Assembly (NCBI GenBank): GCA_023375675.1
Contig: JALQBC010000003.1
Coordinates: forward strand, 62,001 to 126,000
Origin: Cytospora piceicola
Taxonomy: Eukaryota > Ascomycota > Sordariomycetes > Diaporthales > Cytosporaceae
Direction of reading: 5' to 3'
Length of the DNA: 64,000 nucleotides
The translations under genes and the position numbers were made by a program. The first letter of the stretch is position 1; every line of letters starts with the position of its first letter. Positions 1 through 10,427 of this stretch are shown here, piece after piece. A model generated the notes under the pieces. It saw only the letters and a program-made list of their open reading frames with translations. It had not been told where the DNA came from and did no database searches.

Positions 1-146
1 TGATTCACGCAATACTGACGGGCCTTCTCCACGTCCGCATCTGTCACGATTCCTCTCCTCGGCCGGATGCCACCAATTGCACCACCAATAGCATGGCTTA
101 TGCGCCTTCTGGAAGGGGCATGCCTGAGGTTTTGGGAAAGTTGCAT
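1..146 (-). CDS. 5' end of a gene running off the left edge, possibly NDUFAF6-like
   Basis: Reading leftward from an ATG at 146 the frame stays open to base 1 and gives about 48 residues. It begins MQLSQNLRHAPSRRR, an Arg-rich stretch that could be a mitochondrial presequence. It continues through a Gly/Ile-rich piece to GIVTDADVEKARQYCVN. The last part resembles the start of the squalene/phytoene-synthase-like fold in NDUFAF6-type complex I assembly factors, where an EARxYC motif opens the first helix. That match is from memory and covers few residues, so the product name is tentative. Codons are rich in third-position G/C like the neighbouring genes. The gene is divergent from RAD5 and shares a 566-bp intergenic region with it. 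The rest of the protein lies outside the window. Confidence 0.45.
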   Translation of the reverse strand, partial: MQLSQNLRHAPSRRRISHAIGGAIGGIRPRRGIVTDADVEKARQYCVN

Positions 147-712
147 GGTGGTGATTGTGAACTATGGAAGGGGGTGTACGGGATGTTATTGTGCAGGAAT
201 GTCCATGTCCATTTTCAGAGAGAGCTGCCAACCTGGGACGAGCTCTATGTACCTAGGTATGCATATGTAACTTGTTTAGGTAGTGTCCAACAGGATATAC
301 CTGGGTGTGATACCTGAACCTACCTAGGTACTTCTGTCAAAAGACAAGGTTGTCTTCCAACGTTGCAGTATACCTAAGTACTTACAGGCACAGTACAGTA
401 GACTGAAGAGACAAGTACTAAGTACCCAGGTACCAATGACGGCATGTGATTGAAACCTCGGCCGGCAATCAATTACATACCCTTGCATGCCCCGTTCTTG
501 TTACAAAATGCGTCCACATGATAGGCTGACTGTTCATGACGCCAAAAGTCGCGCCGGAACGAGTAGGCGCGTCTCCCAGAGAGTGGTAAAGTGCTAAGTA
601 AGTACTTACGTATCTAGACTACTTTGTGTACCTTCTCCTGGGTGCACTATCAGAGTGTGCCTCTCTTTTTGCAACAACTGGTTCAACTCACCCACCAATA
701 GTGACACCCGCA
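147..712. other. divergent intergenic region
   Basis: Noncoding stretch between two divergent genes, so probably a shared promoter. It holds two exact TACCTAGGTA palindromes (250-259, 321-330) and several degenerate GTACCTA-type words. No other gene is visible. Confidence 0.6.
250..259. repeat. TACCTAGGTA dispersed palindrome (first of 13 exact copies)
   Basis: The perfect 10-bp palindrome TACCTAGGTA occurs at 250, 321, 5938, 8480, 10960, 13816, 30509, 40310, 40523, 44803, 44893, 47311 and 49738 (start positions). Near-copies with one change lie at 11441 and about 24000, 40888 and 48033. All exact copies fall outside the genes annotated here. About 0.06 copies would be expected by chance in a window of this size with equal base use. 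Confidence 0.8.
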
Positions 713-3700
713 ATGGCGTCTCATGAGTATGGTGAGCCCCCAGCCAAAAAGAGACGCTTCTTCACAGATCCCCTCGGAGACATTACCTCAGACGCTGCAC
801 CGTGTCCCACTGCATCTTCTACCGAACAGCGCCCGTCCCGGGAACTCGACGACGACGATGACGATGACTTCCATACCTCCCAACCCACACACAAGCCGAA
901 TGCTCCCACCGAAAAAGTCCCGCTCCTTGAGAACGAACCGCAACATGTCACCAATCCTACGTCCCTGGCCACATCGACATCTGAGGCCGGGCCCTCCAAC
1001 CAAGGCAGCGCGCCACTGACCTTTGACCAAGAGACCTTTGAGACCTTCATCGGCGATAAGGTCAAGCCCGATGTAATCGACATAATCCGAGAGAACTGTG
1101 GCGATAGCATTGAAAGAGCCGTCAACATGTACTTTGATGGGACATGGAAGAACTTCAAGAAGAAGACCAAGCCCCCAAACGTCCAGACCACTGTGGCCAG
1201 GAATCCTAAGCGCCAAGAGCCTGAACCACCGGACACTCACTCGAACAGGTCTCTTCAAACCATGCCAGAGTCCCGTTACATCGGATCCTTCGGTGTCGAG
1301 GGCTGGGCAACAAGGAGCGGAACCAATCTCCTGAAATTCGGAGACAGTCTCAAGATTGAGCGACAGAAGATTCAGCCTTCCAAGAAGCAAGGTGCAGGCG
1401 CGAAACGAGTCGATGTCATCGTCCGTTTCACCAACGACAAGGGCATGGAGATCGGCCGGCTGGCTAAGGATACTGCTAACTGGGTTTCCACCTTGATGGA
1501 TCAAAAAGCCTGCCATTTCGATGCAACTTGCGTCTATGCGCCTGAAAGACTGAGGACCAACGACACCGTGTTCATCCAGTTGCGTACTGCCTTGATTAAG
1601 TCCGCATTCAACAGGCAAGCCTTCAAGCTCTCTGACAACCGCACAACTGGGCTTTTCGAAGAGAAGGAGACCACTGAAGAACGCGATCTTCGCTTGAGGC
1701 AAGTCGCATTGGTGAGACTGTTTCAGGAAATCAACTTGAATCCGACCAAGCTCAATGCGGCTGCAGCCCGTCACCAGCGCCAAGGCTTGTTGGATGCTGC
1801 TGAAATGGCAGATAAAAAAGACAAGGAGCCCCCCAAGCCCAAGAAAGGCGAGAACTCTGGGTCATCAACCCCTTCCGACGACGAGGATGGGGAGGAGTTG
1901 GAACAGGACCAGCTTGATGCGCTATACAAGAAGGCCCAATCCTTTGACTTCGACACACCCCAAGCCGAACCAGCTGATACTTTTGCCATGTCCCTCCGTC
2001 CCTACCAGAAGCAGGCCCTTCACTGGATGCTGTCGAAAGAAAAGAACCAAAAGGAGAAAAGGCGAGAGGTTTCGATGCACCCTCTCTGGGAAGAGTATGC
2101 CTGGCCTATCAAAGATGCTGACGATAAGGATCTGCCCCGCGTGGCTGATCAGCCCTGTTTCTACATGAACCCATACTCTGGCGACTTGTCCCTTGAGTTC
2201 CCCGTTCAGGAACAGCACTGTCTTGGCGGAATCCTGGCAGATGAAATGGGCTTGGGCAAGACGATCCAAATGCTTGGTCTGGTCCACACGCACAGATCTG
2301 AGGTGGCAGAACAAGCGAAGCTATCTGTCAATGGAGTTGGATCTGTCAACAATCTTCCTCGTCTACCTGCGTCCGTAAGTGGTGTTGTAGCAGCCCCTTG
2401 CACCACCCTGGTCGTGGCACCTATGTCATTACTGGCCCAGTGGCAAAGCGAGGCTGAGAATGCGTCCAAAGAGGGTACTTTGAAGTCGATGGTCTACTAT
2501 GGTAGTGACAAAGTCGCCAATCTTCGAACGCTCTGCTGTGAGGCCAATGCCTCTACAGCGCCCGACGTCATTATCACCAGCTATGGCGTCGTCCTCTCCG
2601 AATTCACCCAGATAGCTTCAAAAGGCGGCGGCATGGATGGCCACCGCGGCCTGTTCTCGTTGAACTTCTTCCGAATCATCCTCGACGAAGCTCACAACAT
2701 CAAAAACCGGCAGTCCAAAACTGCGAAAGCATGCTATGAGCTATCTGCGGAACACAGGTGGATACTGACAGGCACACCCATCGTCAACAAGCTCGAGGAT
2801 CTCTTCAGCCTCGTCCGCTTCCTCCGAGTCGAACCATGGAACAACTTCTCCTTCTGGCGGACTTTCATCACCGTGCCCTTCGAGTCAGGGAATTTCGTCA
2901 AAGCATTGGACGTTGTGCAGACTGTCTTGGAACCCTTGGTGATGCGGCGAACCAAGGACATGAGGACACCTGACGGTGAGGCCCTTGTCGCGCTCCCGCC
3001 GAAACACATTGAAATTGTCGATGTCGAGCTCTCTGAGACAGAGCGACAGATTTACGACTACATATTCACTCGTGCCAAAAAGACGTTCCAAGACAATGTT
3101 CAGGCCGGAACTGTAATGAAAGCGTTCACGACTATCTTTGCTCAACTTCTCCGCTTGCGGCAGTCATGTTGTCATCCCGGTCTCGTTAGACACCAAGGTG
3201 TTGTGGCAGACGAAGAAGAGGCAGGAGCTGCTGCTGACGCAGCCACTGGCCTGGCCGATGACATGGACCTATCGGCGCTGATCGAACGTTTTACTGCTGA
3301 TACGGACGATGAGAAGGACGCCAACGCATTCGGAGCACATGTTCTAACTCAGATTCGAGACGAGGCCGCTAGCGAGTGTCCCATTTGCTGCGAGGAACCG
3401 ATGATCGAGCAGACAGTAACAGGGTGCTGGCACTCGGCATGTAAGAAGTGTCTGCTTGATTACATCAACCACCAGACCGATCACCATGAAGTTCCCAGGT
3501 GTTTCAACTGTCGCGAGGTCATCAGCTCTCGAGACCTCTTCGAGGTCGTGCGCCAGGATGATGACCCGGAGATGAGACCAGGCCAGACGACGCCACGAAT
3601 TAGTCTCCAACGTCTCGGCGTCAACGCCTCATCTGCGAAGATAATGTTGCTAATCAAGCACCTGCGCGCCCTCCGCAAAGACAACCCGAACATGAAGTCC

Positions 3701-4266
3701 GTCGTCTTTAGCCAGTTCACCTCGTTCATGTCGCTCATTGAACCTGCGCTGTCCAAAGCCAATATGCATTTCTTGCGTCTGGACGGATCTATATCACAGA
3801 AGGCCCGCGCGGCTGTGCTCAACGAGTTCCGTGACATCAAAGGCTTCTGCGTCCTCCTGATCTCCCTCAAGGCTGGCGGCGTAGGTCTAAACCTGACTTC
3901 CGCGAAGAGAGTGTTTATGATGGATCCGTGGTGGAGCTATGCCGTCGAGGCTCAGGCCATTGACCGAGTACATCGGATGGGGCAGGAGGATGAGGTGAAG
4001 GTGTATCGTTTTATTGTCACCAACAGTGTGGAGGAAAGGATGTTGAGGGTGCAGGACAGGAAGAAGTTCATGTGAGTTTGCCCCTGCTACGTTGTGCCAT
4101 CCTTGTGCCACTTCCATGCTACAAAGCCATGCTACAAAGCCATGCTCTTTTCCGCTTATTCTTGAGGCTAACTTCATGTGATGATAGTGCCTCGTCACTC
4201 GGTATGATGAGCGACGAGGAGAAGAAAATGCAGAGAATCGAAGATATTAAGGAGCTGTTGAGCTAG
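713..4266 (+). CDS. RAD5: RAD5-type DNA repair helicase / RING ubiquitin ligase
   Basis: Two exons, 713-4071 and 4188-4266, give 1145 residues. The intron (4072-4187) opens with GTGAGT, and after it the frame resumes with SLGMMSDEEKKMQRIEDIKELLS, the usual C-terminus of fungal Rad5. Domains in order: a basic PPAKKRR stretch near the N-terminus (likely nuclear signal); a HIRAN-type region from about residue 187 (YIGSFGVEGWATRSG); SNF2 helicase N-lobe with Walker A DEMGLGKT (about 509-516) and a DEAH box (about 655); a C3HC4 RING finger inserted between the lobes (CPIC at 889); and the helicase C-lobe ending VHRMGQ. This order defines Rad5/HLTF proteins, which act in the nucleus. They poly-ubiquitinate PCNA with Ubc13-Mms2 and remodel stalled replication forks for error-free damage tolerance. 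An in-frame ATG at 626 would add 29 residues; the ATG at 713 is preferred because MASHEYGEPPAKKRR is a typical start. Confidence 0.95.
4072..4187 (+). repeat. RAD5 intron with a 13-bp tandem duplication
   Basis: This 116-bp intron contains the 13-mer CCATGCTACAAAG twice, followed by a partial third copy (about 4114-4146). The repeat lies wholly between the splice sites and does not affect the protein. Confidence 0.6.
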
Positions 4267-4894
4267 GTGTTTGCATTGACAGCTTTCTGCGGAATACCAT
4301 AACAAGCTCACCCATAGCTCACAATTGCATGTACGTTTCATCCAGCTTCACGAGACCTAGCACAGAGTCGGTGAACAAAGGGGCTCTATGCTCCGGTGTT
4401 CTGAGGTATACCTATCAATCATCATCCCGGCTCAGCAGACACACTGGCCAAAGGACGGGGAGCGGTTGGAACGTTGCGTGGGATATATATATATGACATT
4501 ATGTCGTGGCTTGCCTTAGACAATGCGGTAAGTCAACGGGCCCCACAGCCCTTCCAGGGCCCTGTGGTCTTGCCCTTTGCGTGCCGGGTGACGTTTTACT
4601 GTGCAGCCTCCAAGACTAATGCGATATCTCTGATCCATAAGTTGGTATAAACATCACGCGTGATTCATGGTCCGGGAAGATATCATCCTAAAATACCTGG
4701 GCAAGCTTTCGTTTAGAACAGTCATACCCGATGCGGGGGAAAGACCTCTTGAACGCATAGGGCGAATATATCCTTAGTCTTGTCTTTGAGCCTCCACAAA
4801 GAACGGATCAATGATGACAGCAGATGAAAAGTACCATGCGCCATCTTCCAACAGCCGAAATTGCAGAGAAATCAGTTGGGAGTTCTGCCAGAGT
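4267..4894. other. convergent intergenic region
   Basis: Lies between the 3' ends of RAD5 and SCD1. It presumably holds both 3' UTRs. I see a TATATATATA run near 4480-4493 and no gene. Confidence 0.5.
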
Positions 4895-5611
4895 CTACAC
4901 AGCAACAGCGGTCTCTATCTCACTGATCTCCTTGCTCACGCCGTCCTTCTCACTCACAGCCGTCTTCTCATCTCCAAAGTTCTCCCTCCCATCGGCGAAC
5001 ACCTTCTCAAAGTCATATTCGCCCCACCGAATCTCCGGCGCCAGCCCTGCAAACCTCCACACGCCGTCCACCTTTGTGTACCAGTGTTTGTTGTAACCAT
5101 GCGCATGCCCCTTTACCTTGACTTCTTTGAGGGTGGAGTCAGTGTAGAGCTGGTGTGGCACACGCAACTGGTGGTGACCAATGACCTCGGTGTCCGAGAC
5201 TTTCTCCCAGCGTGACCCGCCGATGAAATGCTGTGTCCGTAGAAGGGGGTTGCCAAGCACGGTTGGGTCTGAGATCATGGCGATGTACTCATCGGCGGGC
5301 ATGGCGGGCCAGATTTTATCGAGGAAAGAACGGTAGTCGATCTGAGGATATGTGAGTGGCTGAGATAGGTGCATGGGAGCTTTGACAATAACGAGCGACT
5401 TACGCGGAGGGTGGGCGAGATGCACTTGCTCAGACGCTTCCAGTCTTTGGAATCGTAGCTCTCCGCCCACTCGAAGAGGGCGGCGTTGAGGCCGAGGTAG
5501 TCTGTCAGCAGTATCGAGTCAATTAGTGAAATGCCATCTGATATGCGATTCCAGTGACCGGTGTCTACCTGAGAAGGCGATCTCATCTGATGAAGCTGGC
5601 AAGGAACCCAT
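4895..5611 (-). CDS. SCD1: scytalone dehydratase (DHN-melanin pathway)
   Basis: Three exons on the minus strand, 5611-5569, 5501-5404 and 5341-4895, encode 195 residues. Introns run GT to AG at 5568-5502 and 5403-5342. The enzyme dehydrates scytalone to 1,3,8-trihydroxynaphthalene and vermelone to 1,8-DHN, the precursor of fungal melanin. Numbering coincides with the Magnaporthe enzyme: active-site Tyr30, Asp31, Tyr50, His85, His110 and Asn131 are all present, but position 129 is Gly where that enzyme has Ser. Val75, the site of the known Val-to-Met carpropamid-resistance change, is Val. The C-terminus is about 20 residues longer than the 172-residue Magnaporthe protein and is acidic. The start [11 protein letters not shown] aligns with the family N-terminus. 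No other melanin-pathway gene is nearby. Confidence 0.95.
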
Positions 5612-6383
5612 TATGAAACTCGTGGACGGTACGGTACGTGTATAGCTGTTGACTTGTTGGATATGAAAACCTCTCGAAGACTCGGAGAGGAGCAGACATG
5701 GTCTTATCGGTTTACCAGGCCCTCGAACGTGGGCCTGCGCCAACATGACCTGAAATGGTCCCACTCACACGCTGATACATCCTGAGTGGCTCTGGCCATG
5801 CTCATCCCCGGACCTCCGGACGGGGAACTGCGGTCGTGTCGTCCCACTGTTGCGTACAAAATCCACACATAAGCCCCCATATCCGTCTGACTGCTTGAAC
5901 CGAGACGGAACTACAAGTAGAGCCATGGGTTTGGCACTACCTAGGTACGACTTGAGCTTTGAATGCATAATAGGTCACCTCGTTTCTTCTGCATGGACAT
6001 GTGGCGCTGATCCTTCCCGTACGAACCCGGATTGTCATGATCAAATTTGGTCCGAAACCAGGGGGGCATCGATGCTCTAGGTAATTTAGTACATGGCCAT
6101 TGTTCCACACATCTCCCTGACTGTCTATGACAATCATGTATGCTGATAGCTGCTATGGGTGATCACTTCAGGGCTGTGCCCTACTCGGCCGCGCCCCGTG
6201 ATCATGATTTCCGTCTTACATGTGCAAACGGTCCCAAATAACTGCAAACTTCCTGCCTTCTGCGGTCGATATGGACCTTGCAACCCAGCAATATCCCTCC
6301 AGACGAAAGGAATTCCTCGGTCGCTTTCATCGAGTGTAGATTGAGTCGTTCCCACTCAGATCTCTGTTCTCGGCTCCTGTGGT
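5612..6383. other. intergenic region upstream of SCD1
   Basis: Probable SCD1 promoter plus the 3' flank of the DUF2293 gene. It contains one exact TACCTAGGTA (5938-5947). No gene is recognised. Confidence 0.5.
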
Positions 6384-7865
6384 TCATCGCGGTGGCGTTG
6401 GAGCAGCAGTTACTTTTGCCTCCCGGGAGTGGGAGCGCTTCGACAAGATGCGGGCGGCTTCCACAGCAGCATGTCTCTTGCGAGGAAGGGCCTGCCCGGT
6501 GCCCCCTACGTTTAATTCGCGCAGCTCGCGTTGAAGCTCCCTTGCGGTGGCGTCAAAGTCACGCTCCCCTGCCACCACATGAACACGTACTGCCTCCCTA
6601 TTGCGCTTCTTTTGAGTCGTCATATTGGCATGAATAGAGACTAAATCATCGTCGCTGTCGCCGGTGAGGTCGATGACGATCTTTGTCTTGTTCAACGGTT
6701 CCCGTTGGTCATCGGCGTTGCCTGTGTTTTCCAATTCCACTTCTTGCTGTCGTTTGACCGCGGGTTTGCCCCAAGGAGAGGAGCGTCTAGTCTTCATCTG
6801 TTGAGTCGAGTTCTGTCCTGATGTAGTTACTTGGGGGTCGCCAGCGGGGTCCGGTGCGATGAGCCTCAGCTGCTTTGCGAGTTCCTCCCTTGCTCCTGAA
6901 GTATCGACTCGTTGCAAGCCAGCTTCCTCCAAGAGTTTGTTCACAGTCTTGCTGTGTTTCATGATCAAGTTCCTGCGTTTGGTGTTCCGCTTAGAATCAC
7001 TATTGCCCAATTTTCTCCTTATACCTTGGATATTTGCAAGAAGATCAAGGATCTTCTTGCAACGCATCTCGCCTAGCCTCTGCATCGCCGAGTCGGCAGG
7101 AGCGGCATCACGCTCACTTTGGGCGGTCGAGTCTGGTTCGCTCGACAATAGACTGCAGGCCGGTGGATCGATCAATTGTCGGTCTGTCAACCTTGGCTTG
7201 GACATTCCTGCTTGCGCTCGCTTCGTCACCGTTTCATGCGGCTTTGGAGATGTTACTGTACGTTTTCCAAGCGTTGTTTGAAGAAGCTGCTGTTTCCTGG
7301 CTTTTCGTATCGGGACTCGACTCCCTAGTCGACTCCAGGCTTTGACAGTCTCGCGAACCTTCGCCTCCACCTCTTTCCTTGCTTCATCTCTGTCCATCCC
7401 TCCCCGTAGAAGCATTTCGTAATCCGTGTGTTGGTGGCGAATGTAAGCTCGTACCGCCAGTATCGCCTTGCTGGCAATGTCAAGTGTGCTTGTCCTTCCC
7501 ACTTTCCCTTTGCCCTTCTCCAGTGCCTTCACTAGAACTCCATTTACTTCGCTGGAAGGGATCTGCGGAAACGATTCCAATATCGCCTTCTCGAACTCCT
7601 TGGCAATGTTCTTGTCTCGCTTCAGTACGTTGGATGCCCTCTCGGTCCTGGTGTTCCTCTCGTCAAGTTGCACCCGAAGGTAGATATTGGTAGGGACACC
7701 AATGCCAATTTTCTTTTTCATGCCTCGATCATTGAAGACCAAATAGACGATACTGCTGGCTGCTTGTGTATATCGGCGACAGTTGCCTGTGATGAAGACG
7801 TTGCCCTTGGGGACAAAGGAGTACCCTTTGGGCAGTGAGGCCCTTATGATGTTGGGCTCGTCCAT
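6384..7865 (-). CDS. DUF2293 domain protein
   Basis: Single exon, 493 residues, starting MDEPNIIRASLPKGYSFVPKG. The N-terminal third matches what I know of fungal DUF2293 proteins: a KGYxFVPKGNxxIT-NCRR opening, then an Ile/Val-rich segment, then the AVRAYIRHQHTDYEML motif (about residues 130-150) that typifies the family. The remainder (about 190-493) is rich in Lys, Arg, Ser, Thr and Glu with patches such as SKRNTKRR and QKKRNREAVR, so it is probably disordered and nuclear. The acidic IDLTGDSDDDLVSI (on the genome about 6634-6675) resembles a SUMO-interacting or acidic-hydrophobic motif; that reading is inference. The molecular function of DUF2293 is not known to me. The ATG at 7865 is the natural start, just before the conserved opening. 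Confidence 0.8.
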   Translation of the reverse strand: MDEPNIIRASLPKGYSFVPKGNVFITGNCRRYTQAASSIVYLVFNDRGMKKKIGIGVPTNIYLRVQLDERNTRTERASNVLKRDKNIAKEFEKAILESFPQIPSSEVNGVLVKALEKGKGKVGRTSTLDIASKAILAVRAYIRHQHTDYEMLLRGGMDRDEARKEVEAKVRETVKAWSRLGSRVPIRKARKQQLLQTTLGKRTVTSPKPHETVTKRAQAGMSKPRLTDRQLIDPPACSLLSSEPDSTAQSERDAAPADSAMQRLGEMRCKKILDLLANIQGIRRKLGNSDSKRNTKRRNLIMKHSKTVNKLLEEAGLQRVDTSGAREELAKQLRLIAPDPAGDPQVTTSGQNSTQQMKTRRSSPWGKPAVKRQQEVELENTGNADDQREPLNKTKIVIDLTGDSDDDLVSIHANMTTQKKRNREAVRVHVVAGERDFDATARELQRELRELNVGGTGQALPRKRHAAVEAARILSKRSHSREAKVTAAPTPPR

Positions 7866-9100
7866 TGGTGCTTGGTCTCTGGTGTTTTTCTTTTCTCCTT
7901 GAATATTGTGTCCGGTGACGATTGCGCCTCTCCCCTTCAGGGCAGTTACCTTCTGAGAGCGGAAGGTTTTCTATCTCGAGGGTGTGTGTGTAGTTATTAG
8001 GTCGGTCATGGTGTAGGAGTATTGTGAAGAGGCAATGAGAAAATAATCAATCAGGAAAGAAGAAGGAAAAGGGAGGGAAAAAGAGAGAAGAGAGTATCAA
8101 AAGTCGAGGTTATGCTCCAAGGGTGATGCAAAATGAAGAAAGAACAAAAACAGATAAGGTAGACGACACTACATATGTACTGAGGTGGTAATTTAGGTCA
8201 AGTCGTCGAGGTCGTAACAACAAAGGACGTGTCGCAGGGCGGCAGAGAGCCTGAAATAAGCATTATGGGAAGAATGAGAATCATGGGACTACTGAGATCC
8301 TGCCAGAATGGTCATCAGCGACAAAGGATTTAGACAGTTAGCACAGTCAAGGCCGTGATGTCGAGACGCGTCCTTATGTCCACAGAGCCCTCAACTTGAC
8401 GCGTTCTTTTTCAGGGTCAGGGTTAGCTAGATAAGACAGGAACATTGAAGCCCCACTCCTAAGTACCTCTTACCTTAAATACCTAGGTACCTAAGTAGTT
8501 AATATTGCGGAGTGGCACTATGCATAGCCTTCGTGTATCACCATGACTTGTATGGGACTGTGCCAGATCCTATTCTACTATGTAGAGGCGAGAAAGCAAC
8601 TAATCACGGAGATCTAGAACGTGAAACAGTGCTCCGGGTAACTTCCTATTGTGGGGGGGGGGGTGGGGGGGGGGCGGGGGGCCCGCAGGTGGAAGCCTCC
8701 ACACTTGTACCACCGGGCTTCACCGGGCTTCATATAATTGTTCCAACATGCCTCTGAGCCCGAATTTCTTTAACTCAGAAAACGGGCGGGGGGCCCGCGG
8801 TTATGATCTGGCGAGCCGTGCCTCAAACCAGGTCCTACCTCGCAAATTCACACAGACATGGTTTTGATGACTTATCTTCCAGGGACATGTCATCGTGGCA
8901 CGCATGCCATAAACAATGATTCTGAGTCAAAGGCTTTCAAACCGTGACTGAAACCATAATATGTCACCCGGTTTTCAATGCGATGGAATCTACGGTCCGT
9001 GACTCGAGAAGAAAATTCTCGGGTTTCGTGTTCATTAATGACTGGTCAAGCGCTCAAGGCTGGCCGCGTCTCGAGCATGTCTTGCATTTCCGCCTTAGAT
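7866..9100. other. intergenic region with G-runs
   Basis: Noncoding. The part next to 7866 is purine-rich and is the likely promoter/5' UTR of the DUF2293 gene. It includes TACCTAGGTA at 8480-8489, long G-runs at 8653-8681, and a tandem CACCGGGCTT duplication near 8710-8730. No coding frame looks real. Confidence 0.5.
8653..8681 (+). repeat. interrupted poly-G tract
   Basis: Three G-runs of 11, 10 and 6 separated by single T and C. The 15-mer GGGCGGGGGGCCCGC that ends it (8672-8686) recurs at 8784-8798. The tract is a potential quadruplex and a likely spot for sequencing error. Confidence 0.7.
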
Positions 9101-10427
9101 TCACCGGAGCCTCAGCACCCAGCCATCCGCTTCATTTTCCCCCTTGGCATTCTTTCCGCCCCAGAACGCAACACCCTTAGCACCAAGACAGGATGCTGCC
9201 CCAAAGAACCCCCTCGGTCCCGGATGGACCTTACCTGCATGTTCCACCTGCTCCGTGGGTACAAGTTCGAGCTCGGCCCAGCTGAACGCACCGGAATCCA
9301 CGTGTCCAGGAAGCTTGTCGCGGATGGCGTCCTTGACCGCCGTCAGAGTAAAGCCCTGAGAAGGAAGTTGAAGTACCCATATGTCAGAGTAATACGGGTG
9401 CTCGTGATTTTCCTTGCCGTGACTCTCGCTGCCACCTAGAATATACAGCAGATAGTTCCGCCCGTAACCGGTCGAGACGGGGATCAAAGAAGCGCCAACG
9501 CGCGCCTTCGGACCAGAAGCAAAGGGGTTGGCAGGAAAGTCGACCTTCTCCCACTTCAAGGCGTCGGGTTTTGATCGGTCTGTCTCGTTTGAACCGAGGT
9601 TCAAGAAGTTTATAGACCCGCCCATGTTGGAGTCGGTGCTGATGCTGTATAGGGTATTGTCGACGAAGGCCGAGCTTGATGGGGCCAGAGGACACGAAGG
9701 CAACTGAGTCCAGGCAACAGCGTTAAAGTCGTAGAGCCATGTCTCTCCGGTGCCGCCCGAGCCCGTCGTACCGCCATGAAGCAGTAGGAGATCCTGTTTC
9801 TCGTTGAAAAAGATGTTGTGTCCCTCCCTCGGCGCCAGTCTCTCTCCGATTTGAGTCGCAGCACGGATCTTACCCCATGCCAAAGTCTCCGAGTCCCAAA
9901 TCCATAAGCAAGCATCCTCGTCGATGGGCGCACCGTTCTCGTCACTTCCTCCGTGGATCAAGATGTATTTGCCCCTTGCACAAGCGGCATGGCCTCTGCG
10001 TGGCGAAGGCACCAGAAGCTCTCCGGTGGTGGCCTCCTTCACGGGAAATGCTGGGTAGCAGGCATACTCTGCCGCAGGGTTTATGTCGGATGGGAGGGAG
10101 ATGGCGTGGATGTCGGTAGTGCAGAGCTTTCCGTTGGCTTGTTCACCGCCAAAAATGTAGGCCTTGTCGCCAATGACGGTGACGGTGTGGTGAGAACGTG
10201 CCAGTGCCAGACTACAAGATTCTCGGTCAGTTTGCAGTAAACCAAATACGTTTTGAGCAGACGGAAGAGGTGACCCACGAAGAATCTCCGGCTGGCGACG
10301 ATGCTATCTGGGTTAGTGAAGCTTTCAGAGGCAGTGTTGGTCTCGCCACGGAGGCAACAGCAGTAGCTTCGAGTCCGGTGGAAACGACCTGTTCAGCCAC
10401 GAGGGCTCCTGCGGCGATCTCAGCCAT
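9101..10427 (-). CDS. kelch-repeat beta-propeller protein
   Basis: Two exons, 10427-10279 and 10211-9101, give 419 residues. The intron opens GTGGGT and ends TTGTAG, and splicing joins AGDSS to LALARSHHTVTVIGDKAYIFGGE. Repeated kelch blades are visible: RSHHTVTVIGDKAYIFGGE, RRGHAACARGKYILIHGGS, REGHNIFFNEKQDLLLLHGG, ARVGASLIPVSTGYG followed by YILGG, and a final RGFFGAASCLGAKGVAFWGG. Each shows the aromatic/Gly-Gly signature of a kelch strand, so a five- or six-bladed propeller is expected. There is no signal peptide or membrane segment, suggesting an intracellular protein. Such fungal proteins are often annotated as galactose oxidase/kelch proteins without a known partner; no catalytic residues of galactose oxidase are evident. 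The gene is divergent from the MFS gene at 11701. Confidence 0.85.

Noticed and set aside
788..1783. 331-codon minus-strand frame inside RAD5
   Set aside because: Shadow of the RAD5 coding strand; no recognisable motifs and low-quality composition.
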